Shown in pieces: positions 26,610-34,910 of a DNA stretch of 64,000 nt. How positions within the stretch are numbered: position 1 is the stretch's first letter; the number at the start of each line of letters is the position of its first letter. The stretch comes from Aquimonas sp041395245 (GTDB lineage Bacteria > Pseudomonadota > Gammaproteobacteria > Xanthomonadales > Xanthomonadaceae). The notes beneath the pieces are model-generated. The model did not search any database and was not told the DNA's origin. It saw only the letters and a list, made by a program, of their open reading frames with translations. The stretch spans positions 60,640 through 124,639 of the forward strand of contig JAWLAY010000015.1 of the NCBI GenBank assembly GCA_041395245.1, written 5' to 3'. The translations under genes and the position numbers were made by a program.

Positions 26610-27665
26610 GGCGGTCTCAACTCTGAATCGCAACACCCCAACGGAGCGTAGAGGACCAGGTGACGTAGCCTGAGCGCCTCTACCTGCAAGTGGAGTTGCC
26701 CATGTCCAGAGGTCACCTGACCCAAGCAGAACGATATCAGGCTCACGCGCTGCGCGAAGCGGGTTTGAGCTTGCGTGCGATCGGCAGACGAATAGACCGA
26801 TCCGCCAGCACGATCTGTCGTGAATTCAAGCGCAACCGATGCCCAACGGGATATTCCCCTGATCCGGCCCATGTGCGGGCACGGCATCGGCGTCGGCAAG
26901 CCAGTCGTCGCGCCCGGATCAACCCATCGCACTGGCCTCGTATTGAGGCGCTGCTGCGCGAGGATCACAGCCCTGAGCAGATTGCCGGTGCGACGGGTCT
27001 GGCCAGCCATGAGCGCATCTACCAGCACATTGCGGCGGATCATCGACGAGGTGGCACCTTGCATACGCTGCTGCGGCAGAGCAAGCCACGCCGGAAGCGC
27101 CGTTGCCGTCCGGATCGTCGCGGCCAGATCAAGCACCGTCGCGACATCAGCGCCCGTCCGCCCGTGGTGGACGAACGCAGCCGCATCGGCGACTGGGAAC
27201 TGGACACCATGGTCAAGGCCCACGGCGGACAGGCCCTGGTGACGCTGACAGAGCGGCGTTCACGCCTGCACCTGATCCGGCGTGTGTCGCAGCGGACCGC
27301 AGAGGCCGTGAGTCGAGCCATCATCGGCACGCTGGCACCCATCAAGCATGTGGTGCACACGCTCACCGCAGACAACGGCAAGGAGTTCGCCGAGCACGAA
27401 TTGATCGCGATCGCCTGCAAGGCGGACTTCTACTTCGCCAAGCCGTATGCGTCATGGCAGCGCGGCACGAACGAGAACGGCAACGGGCTGGTTCGCGCCT
27501 ACCTGCCCAAGGGCACCGACTTTGCGACCGTGAGCGACGAGCGGCTGCGGGAGATCGAGCGCAGGATCAACAGCCGACCGAGAAAAACGTTAGGCTGGCG
27601 AACCCCTTACGAGGTCTTCGCTGAAGCCCTCAACAACCGTGTTGCGATTCGGAGTTGAATCCGCC
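26610..27665 (+). mobile_element. IS30-family insertion sequence, complete
   Basis: A 1,056-bp element bounded by 27-bp inverted repeats. The left end (26610-26636) starts GGCGGTCTCAACTC and continues GAATCGCAACAC. The right end (27639-27665) is its near-complement with three mismatches. A 3-bp direct repeat TAC flanks it (26607-26609 and 27666-27668), the target duplication expected for IS30. One intact transposase gene fills it, and the gene's stop lies inside the right repeat. Clean ends and an intact gene suggest a recent insertion. Confidence 0.9.
26702..27658 (+). CDS. IS30-family transposase
   Basis: A 318-residue DDE transposase. The N-terminal helix-turn-helix region is HLTQAERYQAHALREAGLS, then RAIGRRIDRSASTICREFKRN. 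An Arg-rich linker follows. The catalytic core shows the first Asp in IGDWELDTMV, the second in LTADNGKEFAEH, and the Glu in GTNENGNGLVRAYLPKG. The start is the ATG at 26702 with GGAG 7 bp upstream. GTG 26690 is less likely. The length is normal for active IS30 members. Confidence 0.95.
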   Translation: MSRGHLTQAERYQAHALREAGLSLRAIGRRIDRSASTICREFKRNRCPTGYSPDPAHVRARHRRRQASRRARINPSHWPRIEALLREDHSPEQIAGATGLASHERIYQHIAADHRRGGTLHTLLRQSKPRRKRRCRPDRRGQIKHRRDISARPPVVDERSRIGDWELDTMVKAHGGQALVTLTERRSRLHLIRRVSQRTAEAVSRAIIGTLAPIKHVVHTLTADNGKEFAEHELIAIACKADFYFAKPYASWQRGTNENGNGLVRAYLPKGTDFATVSDERLREIERRINSRPRKTLGWRTPYEVFAEALNNRVAIRS

Positions 27666-27668
27666 TAC

Positions 27669-28010
27669 CTTTGTTTTTTAGTGGTTTTTTATCGCTCAAG
27701 ATATTCAACACCCGAACTTGTCGTGCACCCCGCAAAATTCGTGCGGACACAGATCTTGACGTTGCGACTTTCGGGTTGTTAGCGTCCGTCTCGCCTTCGC
27801 ATGGGGACGGTTGCGAGGGCGATTGCCGGGCAGTGGCGGGACGCGTTCTGAGGGGATCGCGAAGTCGCTGCTGTTGTCGCTGCAGGCTGGGGAGCTGGCA
27901 GCGTTTCATAGAGCACGGTCCGTGGGGACCGTGCCCGGCATCGAAGGGACTCGCGCCGAATTGAAAACAATCGGCAACCGTCACTTTCATTTTTTCTGGG
28001 GATATCAAAC
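27669..28010. other. 342-bp leader between IS element and subtilase gene
   Basis: No gene is seen. The stretch is the upstream region of the subtilase gene. It contains a perfect 9-bp hairpin, GCACGGTCC (27913-27921) and GGACCGTGC (27926-27934), about 75 bp before the GTG start and without a T-run. The hairpin may be a regulator site or mRNA structure. The IS right end is only ~345 bp from the gene and may have brought or disturbed promoter sequence. Confidence 0.4.
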
Positions 28011-30113
28011 GTGAAGTCAAACAACGTTCTGCTGCGCCGTACGGCGCTGGCGGCCGCAACGGCCTTGCTGTTCACTGCCAACCTGCAAGCTCAGTCGATT
28101 TCAGATTCAGCGCAACGTACGACGCGTTCAGCAGCACACACCCATTTGCTGGATGGCGAATCGAGCTACACCCAGTTCATTGTCAAGTTCCGCGAAGGTG
28201 CCCGCGAGACCAGTTCGGCCGCCTCGCGCGCCAGCGTGTTTAACGCGGCAGGCGCGGCGCTGGGCGTCAGTGTTCGCGAAGAGCGCACCCTGAGCGTCGG
28301 TGGCCAGGTGGTGTCGGTTTCCAAGGCGATGGGTAAGGCCGAGGCGGAAAAGCTGATGTCCGTACTGGCAAAGAACAGCAACATTGAGTTCATCGAGCCA
28401 GATCGAATCATGAAGGCCGCGATGACGCCCAATGACTCGCGCTACAACGAGCAATGGCACTACTTCGAAACGACCGGCGGCATGGGATTGCCCGCCGCGT
28501 GGGATCTGGCTACCGGTAGCGGCGTGGTTGTTGCCGTGCTGGACACCGGCATCACCAATCACAGCGAGTTGAATGCGAACGTGGTGGCTGGCTATGACTT
28601 CATCAGCAGCAGTTCGATCGCAAGCGATGGCAACGGCCGCGACTCGAATCCGAATGATGAAGGTGACTTCGAAGGCGGCTACTCGTCGTCCTGGCATGGA
28701 ACGCACGTCGCCGGCACGGTCGCTGCAGTGACCAACAACAACGCGGGCGTCGCGGGCGTTGCCTTCAACGCCAAGATCATGCCGGTTCGCGTGCTGGGTA
28801 CAGGCGGTGGCACGACATCGGATATCGCCGACGCGATCACCTGGGCTTCGGGCGGCACAGTGTCCGGTGTCCCCACCAACAGCAACCCGGCGGAAGTCAT
28901 TAACTTGAGTCTGGGCGGCAGCGGCAGCTGCGATACCACGACGCAGAACGCGATCAACGGTGCGGTCAGCCGTGGTACGGTCGTGGTGATTGCCGCCGGC
29001 AACAGCAACTCGAATGTCTCCGCGTTTACACCGGCGAACTGCAACAACGTGATCTCCGTCGCGTCGAATGACCGCCAAGGCAATCGCGCTTCCTACTCCA
29101 ACTACGGCTCCTTGATTGACGTGACCGCCCCCGGCGGCGAAACCGCAACCACCGCCAACGGCGTGCTTTCCACGCTGAACTCGGGTAGCACCACGCCGAG
29201 CACCGAGAGCTACGCGTTCTACCAGGGCACTTCGATGGCGGCGCCACATGTGGCCGGTCTGGTGGCACTGATGCAGAGCAAGGCGGTCAGCACACCCGCC
29301 GACGTCGAAAGCATCCTGAAGAGCACCGCCCGTGCGCTTCCCGGCACGTGCTCAGGCGGCTGTGGCGCGGGAATCGTGCAGGCTGCCAATGCGATCAATG
29401 CCGTGGGTGGCACCACGCCCCCGCCACCGCCGACCAGCACGGTGCTGACCAACGGTGTGGCCGTCACGGGTCTCGCCGCGGCCACGGGAGGTCAACTGAA
29501 CTACACGATGGCCGTCCCGGCCGGTGCCAGCAACCTGACCTTCACCATGGCAGGCGGTACAGGCGATGCCGACATGTACGTCAAGTTCGGCTCGGCACCG
29601 ACGACCAGTTCGTATGACTGCCGTCCGTACAAGAGTGGCAACAGCGAAAGCTGCTCCTTCGCCACGCCTTCGACGGGCACGTACTACGTGATGCTCAACG
29701 GCTACTCGGCGTTCTCCGGCGTCAGCCTGACCGGTGCCTACACGACGGGCGGTGGCGGCGGCGGTACGCAGCCCTCGTACTTCGAGAACCTGACCGACTT
29801 CGCCATCCGGGACAAAAAGACCATCAACAGCCCGATCACGGTGAGTGGCCGGACCGGCAATGCGCCGAGCAACTTGACGGTCTACGTCAACATCCTGCAC
29901 ACCTATCGTGGCGACCTGAAAGTTGATCTGGTCGCGCCGGATGGCTCGCTCTACAACATCCACAACCGCACGGGTGGCAGCGCCGACAACCTGACCGGCA
30001 CCTACACCATCAACGCGTCCAGCGAAGTGGCCAACGGCACCTGGAACCTGCGCGTGTATGACGGTGCCACGGGCGACACCGGCACCTTGGACAAGTGGAG
30101 CCTGCAGTTCTAA
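28011..30113 (+). CDS. Secreted subtilisin-like serine protease (S8) with PPC and P-domains
   Basis: A 700-residue exported protease. Order: signal peptide (residues 1-28, ending LQAQ); I9-type propeptide (YTQFIVKFREGAR... to IEFIEPDR); S8 catalytic domain with Asp178 (VAVLDTGI), His229 (HGTHVAGT) and Ser408 (GTSMAAPHVAG); PPC domain (GQLNYTMAVPAGASNLTF, DADMYVKFG); a Gly-rich linker; and a C-terminal P-domain from about residue 591 (FENLTDFAIRDKKTINSPI to WSLQF). The start is GTG 28011 with GGGGAT upstream. The P-domain is almost identical to that of the next gene. Secretion is probably by type II, with extracellular protein degradation as the role. Confidence 0.93.
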   Translation: MKSNNVLLRRTALAAATALLFTANLQAQSISDSAQRTTRSAAHTHLLDGESSYTQFIVKFREGARETSSAASRASVFNAAGAALGVSVREERTLSVGGQVVSVSKAMGKAEAEKLMSVLAKNSNIEFIEPDRIMKAAMTPNDSRYNEQWHYFETTGGMGLPAAWDLATGSGVVVAVLDTGITNHSELNANVVAGYDFISSSSIASDGNGRDSNPNDEGDFEGGYSSSWHGTHVAGTVAAVTNNNAGVAGVAFNAKIMPVRVLGTGGGTTSDIADAITWASGGTVSGVPTNSNPAEVINLSLGGSGSCDTTTQNAINGAVSRGTVVVIAAGNSNSNVSAFTPANCNNVISVASNDRQGNRASYSNYGSLIDVTAPGGETATTANGVLSTLNSGSTTPSTESYAFYQGTSMAAPHVAGLVALMQSKAVSTPADVESILKSTARALPGTCSGGCGAGIVQAANAINAVGGTTPPPPPTSTVLTNGVAVTGLAAATGGQLNYTMAVPAGASNLTFTMAGGTGDADMYVKFGSAPTTSSYDCRPYKSGNSESCSFATPSTGTYYVMLNGYSAFSGVSLTGAYTTGGGGGGTQPSYFENLTDFAIRDKKTINSPITVSGRTGNAPSNLTVYVNILHTYRGDLKVDLVAPDGSLYNIHNRTGGSADNLTGTYTINASSEVANGTWNLRVYDGATGDTGTLDKWSLQF
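29781..30113 (+). repeat. P-domain coding repeat, copy 1
   Basis: This 333-bp segment, encoding the C-terminal P-domain of the S8 protease, aligns without gaps to 31581-31913. I count 22 base differences, about 93% identity. The surrounding catalytic domains are unrelated. Confidence 0.9.
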
Positions 30114-30130
30114 GGCAGGGAGTGACAACA

Positions 30131-30162
30131 ACGGGAGGGGTTCGCCCCTCCCGTTTTTTTTT
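30131..30162 (+). terminator. Terminator after the subtilase gene
   Basis: A perfect 10-bp stem ACGGGAGGGG/CCCCTCCCGT with a TTCG loop, followed by nine or more T, 17 bp after the stop. It resembles the terminator after the next gene (same ACGGGAGGG stem). Confidence 0.95.
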
Positions 30163-30209
30163 GCCGCGATACCGCTACTGGCACGCCATACAGGCATTCT
30201 GGAGTTCAC

Positions 30210-31913
30210 ATGAACGCATCGATTCACACCTTGGCGGCGCTCATCGCGCTGGCCCTTTCGCCACTCAGCGTTGCCGCAGAAGGCGGCTACGAACAGCTTG
30301 GCGAGCGCTTCATCCTGCCAAGCCCTGACCTCGCCAAACTCGCGCTCGAAGACAGCAAGGCGGAGGGATTGCCCTATCGCTACGGTATTCAGATCGACTT
30401 TGACGCATTGCAGGTTCAGGGCAAACGCGCCAGCCACGGACAATGGTCACGGCTGGACGACGGACGCCTCAGCCTGCGCTGGGAAATGGCTTCACCCGGT
30501 GCCAAGTCGCTGGACTTCCACTTTTCGACACTCAAACTCCCAGCCAGTGCGGAGCTGATCATTCGCGGTGAAGGCAAGGACAACGAGCGCATCATCAAAG
30601 CCGCCGACCTGACCGGAGACGCGTTCTGGTCGCCCTACGTCGCTGGTGACGTCGCCACCCTCGAAGTTCGCGTAAACCCCCGTGAACGCGCCAAGGTGGA
30701 CGTACAGCTTGCTCACGTCACGCATGGCTACCGCGGCTTGTTCGAGGCAGCCAGCGACCTGAGCAAATCCGGCTCATGCAACGTGGATGTCGTCTGTTCC
30801 GCAGGTACCGGCTGGGGTGACCAGATCGATTCGGTGGGTCAGTACACCTTCAGTCAGAGCGGCAGCTCCTATGTCTGCACCGGCACCCTGCTTGGCAATA
30901 CCGGAAATACGACCACGCCGTACTTCCTGACGGCCAATCACTGCGTCAGCACGGCAACGGTCGCCAGCACCGTCGTGGTGTACTGGAATTACGAGAGCAG
31001 CACTTGCCGCACACCGGGATCGACCGCGTCGGGCACGCCCATCTCGAAAACCGTCGCCACCCACTCGCAGTCCGGCGCGTCCTTGACCGCAACCAGTGCG
31101 ACCAGTGACTTCGCCTTGCTGCGACTGTCTTCTGACGTCCCCACGGGTGCCAATGCGTTTTTCTCTGGCTGGGACGCGACGGGTACGGCACCGACCTCCG
31201 CCGCAGGCATCCATCACCCTGCCGGACACGAGAAGAGAATTTCCATCGAGAACCAGGCGTTGACCATCAGTGGCTACGGTGGCGGCACCGGCACGACACA
31301 TTGGCGTGTCAACGACTGGGATCAGGGCACCACGGAAGGCGGATCATCCGGCTCCGGCCTCTGGAACCAGAGCAAGCGTCTGGTGGGTCAGTTGCATGGC
31401 GGATCGGCGGCCTGCGGCAACAACCTTTCCGACTACTACGGTCGACTGTCAGTGTCGTGGAATGGCGGCGGCACGGCCGCGACACGTCTGAAGGACTGGC
31501 TGGATCCGGGCAACACCGGCACCACCAGTTTCGCGGGTTACCGGACGGGGACAACGCCACCCCCACCGACTGGCGCGACCTTCGAGAACAACACCGACTT
31601 CGCCATTCTCGACAAAAAGACCATCAACAGCCCGATCACGGTGAGTGGCCGGACCGGCAATGCGCCGAGCGCCTTGAAGGTCTACGTCAACATCCTGCAC
31701 ACCTACCGCGGCGACCTGAAGGTCGACCTGGTCGCGCCGGATGGCTCGCTCTACAACATCCACAACCGTACGGGTGGCAGCGCCGACAACCTGACCGGCA
31801 CCTACACCATCAACGCGTCCAGCGAAGTGGCCAACGGAACCTGGAAGTTGCGCGTGTATGACGGTGCCAGTGGCGACACCGGCACCCTGGACAAGTGGAG
31901 CCTGCAGTTCTGA
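30210..31913 (+). CDS. Secreted lysyl-endopeptidase-like serine protease with P-domain
   Basis: A 567-residue exported trypsin-fold protease resembling Achromobacter protease I (lysyl endopeptidase). It has a signal peptide (1-22, ending SVAA) and a pro-region to about residue 195. The catalytic domain shows CNVDVVCSAGTGW at its start, His244 in TANHC, Asp300 in SDFALLRL, and Ser380 in GGSSGSGLW. A Pro-rich linker (TTPPPPTG) precedes the C-terminal P-domain from residue 458. Lys specificity is inferred from family resemblance only. It lies directly after the subtilase in its own unit and shares that gene's P-domain. Confidence 0.88.
   Translation: MNASIHTLAALIALALSPLSVAAEGGYEQLGERFILPSPDLAKLALEDSKAEGLPYRYGIQIDFDALQVQGKRASHGQWSRLDDGRLSLRWEMASPGAKSLDFHFSTLKLPASAELIIRGEGKDNERIIKAADLTGDAFWSPYVAGDVATLEVRVNPRERAKVDVQLAHVTHGYRGLFEAASDLSKSGSCNVDVVCSAGTGWGDQIDSVGQYTFSQSGSSYVCTGTLLGNTGNTTTPYFLTANHCVSTATVASTVVVYWNYESSTCRTPGSTASGTPISKTVATHSQSGASLTATSATSDFALLRLSSDVPTGANAFFSGWDATGTAPTSAAGIHHPAGHEKRISIENQALTISGYGGGTGTTHWRVNDWDQGTTEGGSSGSGLWNQSKRLVGQLHGGSAACGNNLSDYYGRLSVSWNGGGTAATRLKDWLDPGNTGTTSFAGYRTGTTPPPPTGATFENNTDFAILDKKTINSPITVSGRTGNAPSALKVYVNILHTYRGDLKVDLVAPDGSLYNIHNRTGGSADNLTGTYTINASSEVANGTWKLRVYDGASGDTGTLDKWSLQF
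31581..31913 (+). repeat. P-domain coding repeat, copy 2
   Basis: Second copy of the 333-bp segment at 29781-30113, exactly 1,800 bp downstream. Differences are scattered and largely synonymous, except for a few near the domain's start. Confidence 0.9.
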
Positions 31914-31930
31914 TCGACCTCGCTCGGCAA

Positions 31931-31958
31931 AACGGGAGGGCAGTGCCCTCCCGTTTTT
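31931..31958 (+). terminator. Terminator after the second protease gene
   Basis: Stem AACGGGAGGGC/GCCCTCCCGTT with an AGT loop and a short T-run, 17 bp after the stop. The complement also ends in TTTT, so it may serve convergent prfC as well. Confidence 0.9.
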
Positions 31959-31982
31959 ATTTGCACGGCCTGAATCCGTTCC

Positions 31983-33590
31983 TCAGTCCACGCTTTGTGC
32001 TTGCGCATGTTCCCGCGTGGCATCGAACATCACGCTTGGCCAGCGTTCCTGGGTGAGCTGCAGGTTCACTCGCGACGGTGCCAGATAGACCAGATGACCG
32101 GCGGCGTCCAGGGCCAGATTCATCGCGTTCCTGTCGCGGAACTCCTCGAGCTTTTTCGCATCGTCGCAACGAATCCAGCGTGTCGTGGCGACGCTGACCT
32201 GCTCGAAGCTGGCTTCGACGCCGTACTCGTCCTTGAGTCGATAGGCCACCACGTCGAACTGCAGCGTACCCACCGCCCCCAGAATCAGGTCGTTGCTCAT
32301 CAAGGGGCGGAAAAACTGGGTCGCACCTTCTTCCGACAACTGCGCCAGACCTTTCTGCAACTGCTTCAACTTGAGCGGATCACGCAGGCGCGCACGACGG
32401 AACAGTTCGGGGGCGAAATTGGGAATCCCGGTGAAACTGAGCCGTTCGCCTTCGGTGAAACTGTCACCAATCGAAATCGTGCCGTGGTTGTGGATGCCGA
32501 TCACGTCGCCCGGCCAGGCTTCGACCGCGATTTCCCGGTCGGAGGCCATGAAGGTCAGCGCATTGGCCAGCTTCATGTCCTTGCCGGTACGCACGTGCAG
32601 CGTCTTCATGCCGGCGCTGAAATGCCCCGAGCAAATCCGCATGAAGGCGACACGATCGCGGTGTTGCGGGTCCATGTTGGCCTGGATCTTGAACACGAAA
32701 CCGGTGAGCGCCTCCTCTTCCGGCCTGACCTCGCGCGTCGTGGTCGCACGCGCCTTCGGCGAGGGCGCGTGTTCGACGAAGAAATCCAGCAACAACTGCA
32801 CGCCAAAGTTGTTGACGGCCGAGCCAAAGAACACCGGCGTCTGCTTGCCAGAAAGGTAGTCCTGCAGGTCGAACGGCAATGAGGCGCCCTGTACCAGCTC
32901 CAGTTCCTCGCGAACCTCGTCCAACAGGTCCTTGCCGATCGCCTCCATCACGCCCGGCGCATCCAGGCTTGGGAAGATCGTTGAATCCTGCCGAGTGAAG
33001 TTGCGTCCCTGCTCGAACACATGCACCTCACCGGTAAGCAGGTGAACCACGCCACGCAGACGTTTTCCCATCCCCAACGGCCAGGTGATCGGCGCACAGG
33101 CGATGCCCAGCACACGTTCCACCTCGTCGAGCAGATCGACCGGATTGCGGCCTTCGCGATCCAGTTTGTTGATGAAGGTCATGATCGGCGTATCGCGCAG
33201 ACGACACACCTCCATCAGCTTGATGGTGCGTTCTTCCACACCCTTGGCTACGTCAATGACCATCAGCGCCGAGTCAACCGCCGTCAGCACGCGATAGGTG
33301 TCTTCACCGAAGTCGGCATGCCCGGGCGTATCGAGAAGGTTGACGATGCACTCTTCGTAAGGGAACTGCATCACCGAACTGGTGACCGAGATTCCGCGCT
33401 CTTTTTCCAGCGCCATCCAGTCCGAGGTCGCGTGGCGTGCCGCCTTGCGCCCCTTCACCGAACCGGCCATCTGGATCGCGCCACCGAACAACAGCAACTT
33501 TTCCGTCAGCGTGGTCTTGCCAGCGTCGGGGTGGGAAATGATGGCGAAGGTGCGGCGACGCATCGCTTCGCGGGCGGCATCAGCAATCAT
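31983..33590 (-). CDS. prfC: Peptide chain release factor 3
   Basis: A 535-residue translational GTPase that recycles RF1 and RF2 from the ribosome. The G motifs are SHPDAGKTTL, ERGISVTSSV, LLDTPGHADFGED and FINKLDREGR. The RF3-specific C-terminal part includes GIPNFAPELFRRARLRDPLKLKQL and LMSNDLILGAVGTLQFDV. The start is the ATG at 33590 (MIADAAREAMRRR), which gives the usual length. The 22-residue upstream extension to 33656 is not conserved in character. Confidence 0.96.
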   Translation of the reverse strand: MIADAAREAMRRRTFAIISHPDAGKTTLTEKLLLFGGAIQMAGSVKGRKAARHATSDWMALEKERGISVTSSVMQFPYEECIVNLLDTPGHADFGEDTYRVLTAVDSALMVIDVAKGVEERTIKLMEVCRLRDTPIMTFINKLDREGRNPVDLLDEVERVLGIACAPITWPLGMGKRLRGVVHLLTGEVHVFEQGRNFTRQDSTIFPSLDAPGVMEAIGKDLLDEVREELELVQGASLPFDLQDYLSGKQTPVFFGSAVNNFGVQLLLDFFVEHAPSPKARATTTREVRPEEEALTGFVFKIQANMDPQHRDRVAFMRICSGHFSAGMKTLHVRTGKDMKLANALTFMASDREIAVEAWPGDVIGIHNHGTISIGDSFTEGERLSFTGIPNFAPELFRRARLRDPLKLKQLQKGLAQLSEEGATQFFRPLMSNDLILGAVGTLQFDVVAYRLKDEYGVEASFEQVSVATTRWIRCDDAKKLEEFRDRNAMNLALDAAGHLVYLAPSRVNLQLTQERWPSVMFDATREHAQAQSVD

Positions 33591-33669
33591 GGGCAGGTCC
33601 AGCGGAATCAGCCCGCCATGGTACCGGCTGCGTACCGCAAACGCAGCCTTTGCCAACCAACCCGCCGCG

Positions 33670-34842
33670 CTATTTGGCAGCCAGCGGGCAAGCGCTGTTC
33701 AGATTCAGCGCAACGGCGATGTCGCGCCAGTCAAATGCCGCCACACCCTGATCGTCATGCACGGCGTAAAACGCCCCCGCAGGAAAACGCGACGTTGGCA
33801 CCTGCGACAGCCACACGCCATCCGTGTTCGCTACCGTTTCGCCGACGAAGGCACCCAGGTGTGCCAGCGAGTCGCGCGCAAACACATGAAACACCGATCG
33901 ATCCTTGAACTGATCGGTTGCCAGCCAGTAACCGCTGCCGTCCGGGCAGGCGAACAGCGCGATGCCCTCGGCCTGTGCCTTGAACAGCCCTTTGCCCAGA
34001 TCCTGACCGCGATACTGCCCATCCAGGCCATAGATCTTGATGCGCGTGCCATCCGCCTGATCTTCCTCCGACAACAACAAGCGATCCCGCTCGACATCGC
34101 CCCAGATCGACTCCGGAATGCGGATGGCGCCGCTGGCATCGGTGGCACCGAATGAGCCTGCTGAAACGGCACGGAACCCCTGCTCGCCCACGCTTACCTC
34201 GAATCGCTCGAAACGCTCGTTCAGGCGTGCCAGGTCCGGCACGACTTCGTTGTCATCATCGCCGTCCATGAAGGCATCGCTGACCCGCACGTCGTAGCCC
34301 GTTTCGGTCGCGCGAACCCACAAACCATAGGGCTGGCGCAACTCGTCTTCACCGAAGCTGCCCCGTGGCGCGAAACCCGGCAACTGCAGAACCTGCACGC
34401 GATGATTGTCGCGCTCGACGACAAACACCAGGTCGTCGATGACGAAGATCCCGTTCGGGCGCTTGAATTCACCCAGGTCCTTGCCCTTGCGACCGACCCT
34501 GCGCAACAACTCGCCGGTGTCACCGCCGTAGACCATCAGCTGATCGGATTTCTTGGCCGTCGCGATCACCCAGGCCTCGCCGGTTGGCGAAACCCAATGC
34601 GCCGGTGAATCGACGTTGTCCTGCGGTGTCGAGGCACTGACGTAGGCTTCACGCACCACCACATGCGCGGGCTGCACATCGGCAAACAGCACGTCCTCGG
34701 CCTCATCCGGCTCGGCGGTCTCCGCCACTGCAACGGCGGCCGGGGACGCAGCGGGCACGCTTGGGCTTGCCGATTCCTCGCGACCGCATGCCGTCATCAG
34801 CAACACCAATAGAACGCCGGAAAAACGCATCAGCAAGGACAT
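33670..34842 (-). CDS. Lipoprotein beta-propeller phytase (3-phytase family)
   Basis: A 390-residue lipoprotein with signal LLVLLMTACGREE (lipidated Cys). After a ~45-residue Ala/Glu/Pro linker, the beta-propeller phytase pattern appears: DNVDSPAHWVSPTGEAWVI, then TAKKSDQLMVYGG, RPNGIFVIDDLVFVVERDNH, RIPESIWGDVERDRLLLSEED and EGIALFACPDGSGYWLATDQ. The acidic residues that bind calcium and phosphate in this family are largely present. The start is the ATG at 34842 behind GGAGAGGG. It follows a TonB-dependent receptor by 68 bp, a pairing seen for phytases in other Gram-negatives. Role: release of phosphate from phytate at the cell surface. Confidence 0.85.
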   Translation of the reverse strand: MSLLMRFSGVLLVLLMTACGREESASPSVPAASPAAVAVAETAEPDEAEDVLFADVQPAHVVVREAYVSASTPQDNVDSPAHWVSPTGEAWVIATAKKSDQLMVYGGDTGELLRRVGRKGKDLGEFKRPNGIFVIDDLVFVVERDNHRVQVLQLPGFAPRGSFGEDELRQPYGLWVRATETGYDVRVSDAFMDGDDDNEVVPDLARLNERFERFEVSVGEQGFRAVSAGSFGATDASGAIRIPESIWGDVERDRLLLSEEDQADGTRIKIYGLDGQYRGQDLGKGLFKAQAEGIALFACPDGSGYWLATDQFKDRSVFHVFARDSLAHLGAFVGETVANTDGVWLSQVPTSRFPAGAFYAVHDDQGVAAFDWRDIAVALNLNSACPLAAK

Positions 34843-34910
34843 CACCCTCTCCAATCATTGACGGCGATGCCAGCGCATCCGTCCGTTTCCAAACATCATC
34901 CCGCGTTGAA

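Noticed and set aside
27913..27934. Rho-independent terminator
   Set aside because: The stem has no T-run on either strand and no gene ends just before it.
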